A DNA stretch of 64,000 nt from Sycon ciliatum (Eukaryota > Porifera > Calcarea > Leucosolenida > Sycettidae), in NCBI RefSeq assembly GCF_964019385.1, contig NC_088655.1, positions 12,092,422 to 12,156,421 on the forward strand. The letters are read 5' to 3'. The notes under the pieces are model-generated. The model was not told the origin of the DNA and did no database searches. It saw only the letters and a list, made by a program, of their open reading frames with translations. Positions 62,100-64,000 of this stretch are shown in pieces. Each line of letters opens with the position of its first letter. The stretch's first letter is position 1. Both the position numbers and the translations under genes were made by a program.

Positions 62100-62132
62100 C
62101 AATAGTCCATAAACGTTAAACATGCACTCTTG
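62100..62132. mobile_element. CAAGAG-family DNA element, copy 7 (33 bp), 7 bp target duplication
   Basis: CAATAGTCCATAAAC ... GCACTCTTG with ATGGTAC on both sides (62093-62099, 62133-62139). The left end has two substitutions from the family consensus. Confidence 0.7.
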
Positions 62133-62170
62133 ATGGTACCGGTATGATATGAGGCCTGCATGCATAACGT

Positions 62171-62221
62171 CAAGAGTACGTAGACCTACCCTGTACATAA
62201 AGGTTCATGATTGTACTCTTG
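62171..62221. mobile_element. CAAGAG-family DNA element, copy 8 (51 bp), 7 bp target duplication
   Basis: CAAGAGTACGTAGACC ... GATTGTACTCTTG with ATAACGT on both sides (62164-62170, 62222-62228). Confidence 0.85.
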
Positions 62222-62228
62222 ATAACGT

Positions 62229-62723
62229 TACATGCACGATCACATTCACCACTGAGGTCACTGGTCAAGTACCCCGGTTTGGGCCCCCCCGGTCCCTGGT
62301 TCGGGCGTATCGCGTACCGTGAGTCATACCGTGACGTATCGGGAACTGCTTCGCAGCTTCCGCATCACCAGATCACACAGCTACACACAGGCAAGTCTTT
62401 TTCTGCACACAGAGTCTTTGAAGACGTGTTCACTTCAAAAAATAAGAAGAGAGAGGATAATGAAAAGTTCTGATTTGTCAAGTGTTGCTACAATTCCGTT
62501 TCCTAGTGCTTCGTCTGTGGTTGCCATTACCTGTGGGAAGTAGAGTCAAATGGTTTGCCGGTGCTGCAATTGCCCTGTTTCAACTAGCTTCTGTCAGCCA
62601 GCCTCTTCTTCGGACCTGAATGATTACAATCGTGCTTGCGTTGAGCAGAGCAAAAGCAAATACGTATCGTCAATGGTCTAGTCGGCATGCGGGGATGGAT
62701 AGGTGTGGTGTAGTGTGCTCTCT
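62229..62723. other. Upstream region of the terminal open frame
   Basis: No coding frame supported. A GC-rich patch lies at 62275-62340. It probably holds the promoter and 5' UTR of the gene that begins at 62724; no TATA box stands out. An in-frame stop (TAG, 62700-62702) fixes the upstream limit of that frame. Confidence 0.4.
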
Positions 62724-64000
62724 ATGTGTAGCATGGTGACGCCGTCCAGGTCACACCAAGACGCCGGTGGCCCTGGCAATGACAGAAGTACCAGTCAGGT
62801 TACTCCACCTCCGTCACCATATGTGTCGCGTGCCACTGGCAAGGCTCGTGATGGCAGTGGGACTCCAGTCAAGAAGTTGAAACAACGGATCTCGGAGAGA
62901 TCGCCATTTGGTCGGGTTAAGCTGAGACGGAAAAGGCGGACAAAGGACTCTGTCAGTGGTTCTGAGTCTATAGCCTCGCTGGATCAATTGCTGAATGAGG
63001 AAGCTGAGGCTGGTGCAGCTAAGGGTGCTGGTCAGGAATCAGCACAGCGTGATGCCACCCTGGATCAGGATGCTGCAAACAGTGATGTGGCTAAACCGGA
63101 TGAGCAGAATGCAACTGCCAGTCAGAGGGCCCCACTTCCACACATCAGTGTAGTCTGCCAGGTGGACGGCCAGAGCGTGTCACCGGAGAAACCCCGATCT
63201 GAGACAACGTGGAAGGAGGGGTCGTCGCCGGGAATACACCGATCCGGGACGATGTGGAAGGCGTCGGACGTCACCATCACCCGGCGCCACGCCGTTCGCC
63301 GTCGCAACATGGACACCAAGCCGATGGTGAGGATCCGAAGTCAAACAGTCAGCCTCAGGCCTTCGCCCAGCGGCGGTCCTGCCAGTCTACCTCTGGCCTG
63401 TATAACGCCGATTAATCGCCTCGCCCAGTTGCGTGCCACCAACCAGGCACAGCAGTTGCCCAGTGGAAAGAACGCCAGCACGTATAGCTCTACGCTGGGC
63501 GGTCCGGAGCTGCAACGGCCCGCGTCGTTCATGTCTGCCGGTGCCGCGGCTGGCCCGATGTCGCCACCACCCTCGTACCAGCTGCGCAAACGATGTCGTG
63601 CGAGCATGGGCGACATCGGACCGGTACCGTTCAGTACGTCCCAACTGGCGCTCGCTTCCTCGGACAGCCGGCTGTGCGGTGCCAAGCAGTCGTACGGCGT
63701 ACACGAGTCGGAGTCGGAAACGTTTTCGTCATCAGGCGAGGAGGAGGAAGAGGAAGAGGAGGAGGATGGTGGTGAGCGGCAAGCGGAGGACGCGGATACG
63801 GATGTGGATGTGTCGGCGATGTGCAGAAAATACAAGTACATCGTCAACGGTTTGGTGTACAGCTGCGCGGTGGTGGCTCTTGGTATCAGCGGTCTTACGC
63901 TGGGCGATGCCATTTCTTCCGACGCTGGCAGCGCGAGCACGGGTATGTCGGCGCGCCAGTCAATGTCGTCCACCGGCCCGTCGTCCGATCCCGAGACATC
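62724..64000 (+). CDS. Unknown protein, 5' part; frame open to the window end
   Basis: From ATG 62724 (or 62733) the frame has no stop for 425 codons and leaves the window. The N-terminus is basic and Ser/Pro-rich (MVTPSRSHQDAGG, TPVKKLKQRISER, KLRRKRRTK), followed by a Gln/Ala/Asp-rich part, SETTWKEGSSPG/SGTMWKASD, an Arg-rich stretch (TRRHAVRRRNMD), then an acidic run (Glu/Asp, res about 339-348). A hydrophobic segment follows at about res 372-394 (YIVNGLVYSCAVVALGISGL), a possible first transmembrane helix. So it may be a membrane protein with a long disordered cytoplasmic N-terminus; I do not recognise the family. The higher GC of its second half and lack of stops support coding. Confidence 0.65.
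   Translation, partial: MCSMVTPSRSHQDAGGPGNDRSTSQVTPPPSPYVSRATGKARDGSGTPVKKLKQRISERSPFGRVKLRRKRRTKDSVSGSESIASLDQLLNEEAEAGAAKGAGQESAQRDATLDQDAANSDVAKPDEQNATASQRAPLPHISVVCQVDGQSVSPEKPRSETTWKEGSSPGIHRSGTMWKASDVTITRRHAVRRRNMDTKPMVRIRSQTVSLRPSPSGGPASLPLACITPINRLAQLRATNQAQQLPSGKNASTYSSTLGGPELQRPASFMSAGAAAGPMSPPPSYQLRKRCRASMGDIGPVPFSTSQLALASSDSRLCGAKQSYGVHESESETFSSSGEEEEEEEEEDGGERQAEDADTDVDVSAMCRKYKYIVNGLVYSCAVVALGISGLTLGDAISSDAGSASTGMSARQSMSSTGPSSDPET

Overview
The window is eukaryotic, almost certainly from an invertebrate animal. It has no operons or bacterial-style gene packing. One split gene has GT-AG introns and codes for animal extracellular modules: a laminin N-terminal domain, laminin-type EGF modules and a transmembrane segment. 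Nearly everything else is mobile DNA or simple repeat: LINEs, a tRNA-like SINE, Penelope-like retroelements (PLEs), a hAT element, many short inverted-repeat DNA transposons (MITEs), and (GT)n, (TC)n and (CAA)n tracts. I cannot name the species; a sponge or another invertebrate with a repeat-rich genome would fit.

1-3.7 kb: a LINE reverse transcriptase remnant, then back-to-back MITEs. 3.7-15.75 kb (minus strand): a nine-exon gene I assembled from splice sites and reading phases. Exons 1-3 encode a signal peptide and a laminin N-terminal domain, exon 4 a laminin-EGF module, exons 5-8 four very similar 65-68 codon laminin-EGF modules (all phase 1-1), and exon 9 a transmembrane helix with a short tail. 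Its introns hold many transposons. 15.75-34.4 kb: mostly non-coding, with MITEs, a 3.2 kb hAT element (19769-22946) with an 8 bp target duplication, a broken BED-finger-like frame, several minisatellites and long stretches in which I recognise nothing.

34.4-50.5 kb is a nested transposon zone: a near-perfect 861 bp palindromic element at a TTAA site, SINE copies, a two-ORF LINE split by a 1.73 kb element, a second TTAA element inside another LINE, and a diverged pair of repeat segments (36.6 and 47.4 kb) that works as an empty-site/filled-site comparison. 50.5-55.5 kb holds two PLEs. One has a full RT, a GIY-YIG nuclease interrupted by a long insert with three AT-hooks, and a 1.18 kb inverted copy of its own 3' part. 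The other is a 3' fragment that carries what looks like a complete type I hammerhead ribozyme. 55.5-61.4 kb has LINE remnants and a long LINE ORF2 (58517-61396, minus). 61.5-62.2 kb is a cluster of tiny elements. From 62724 to the window end a long frame stays open on the plus strand and is probably the 5' coding part of a host gene.

The most notable signals are: (a) a family of DNA elements ending in CAAGAGTACATAA with 7 bp target duplications of the form NTNNNAN, with copies from 1730 bp down to 21 bp; (b) the PLE nuclease split by an AT-hook insert and the PLE hammerhead; (c) the transmembrane laminin-N/laminin-EGF gene with duplicated symmetric exons.
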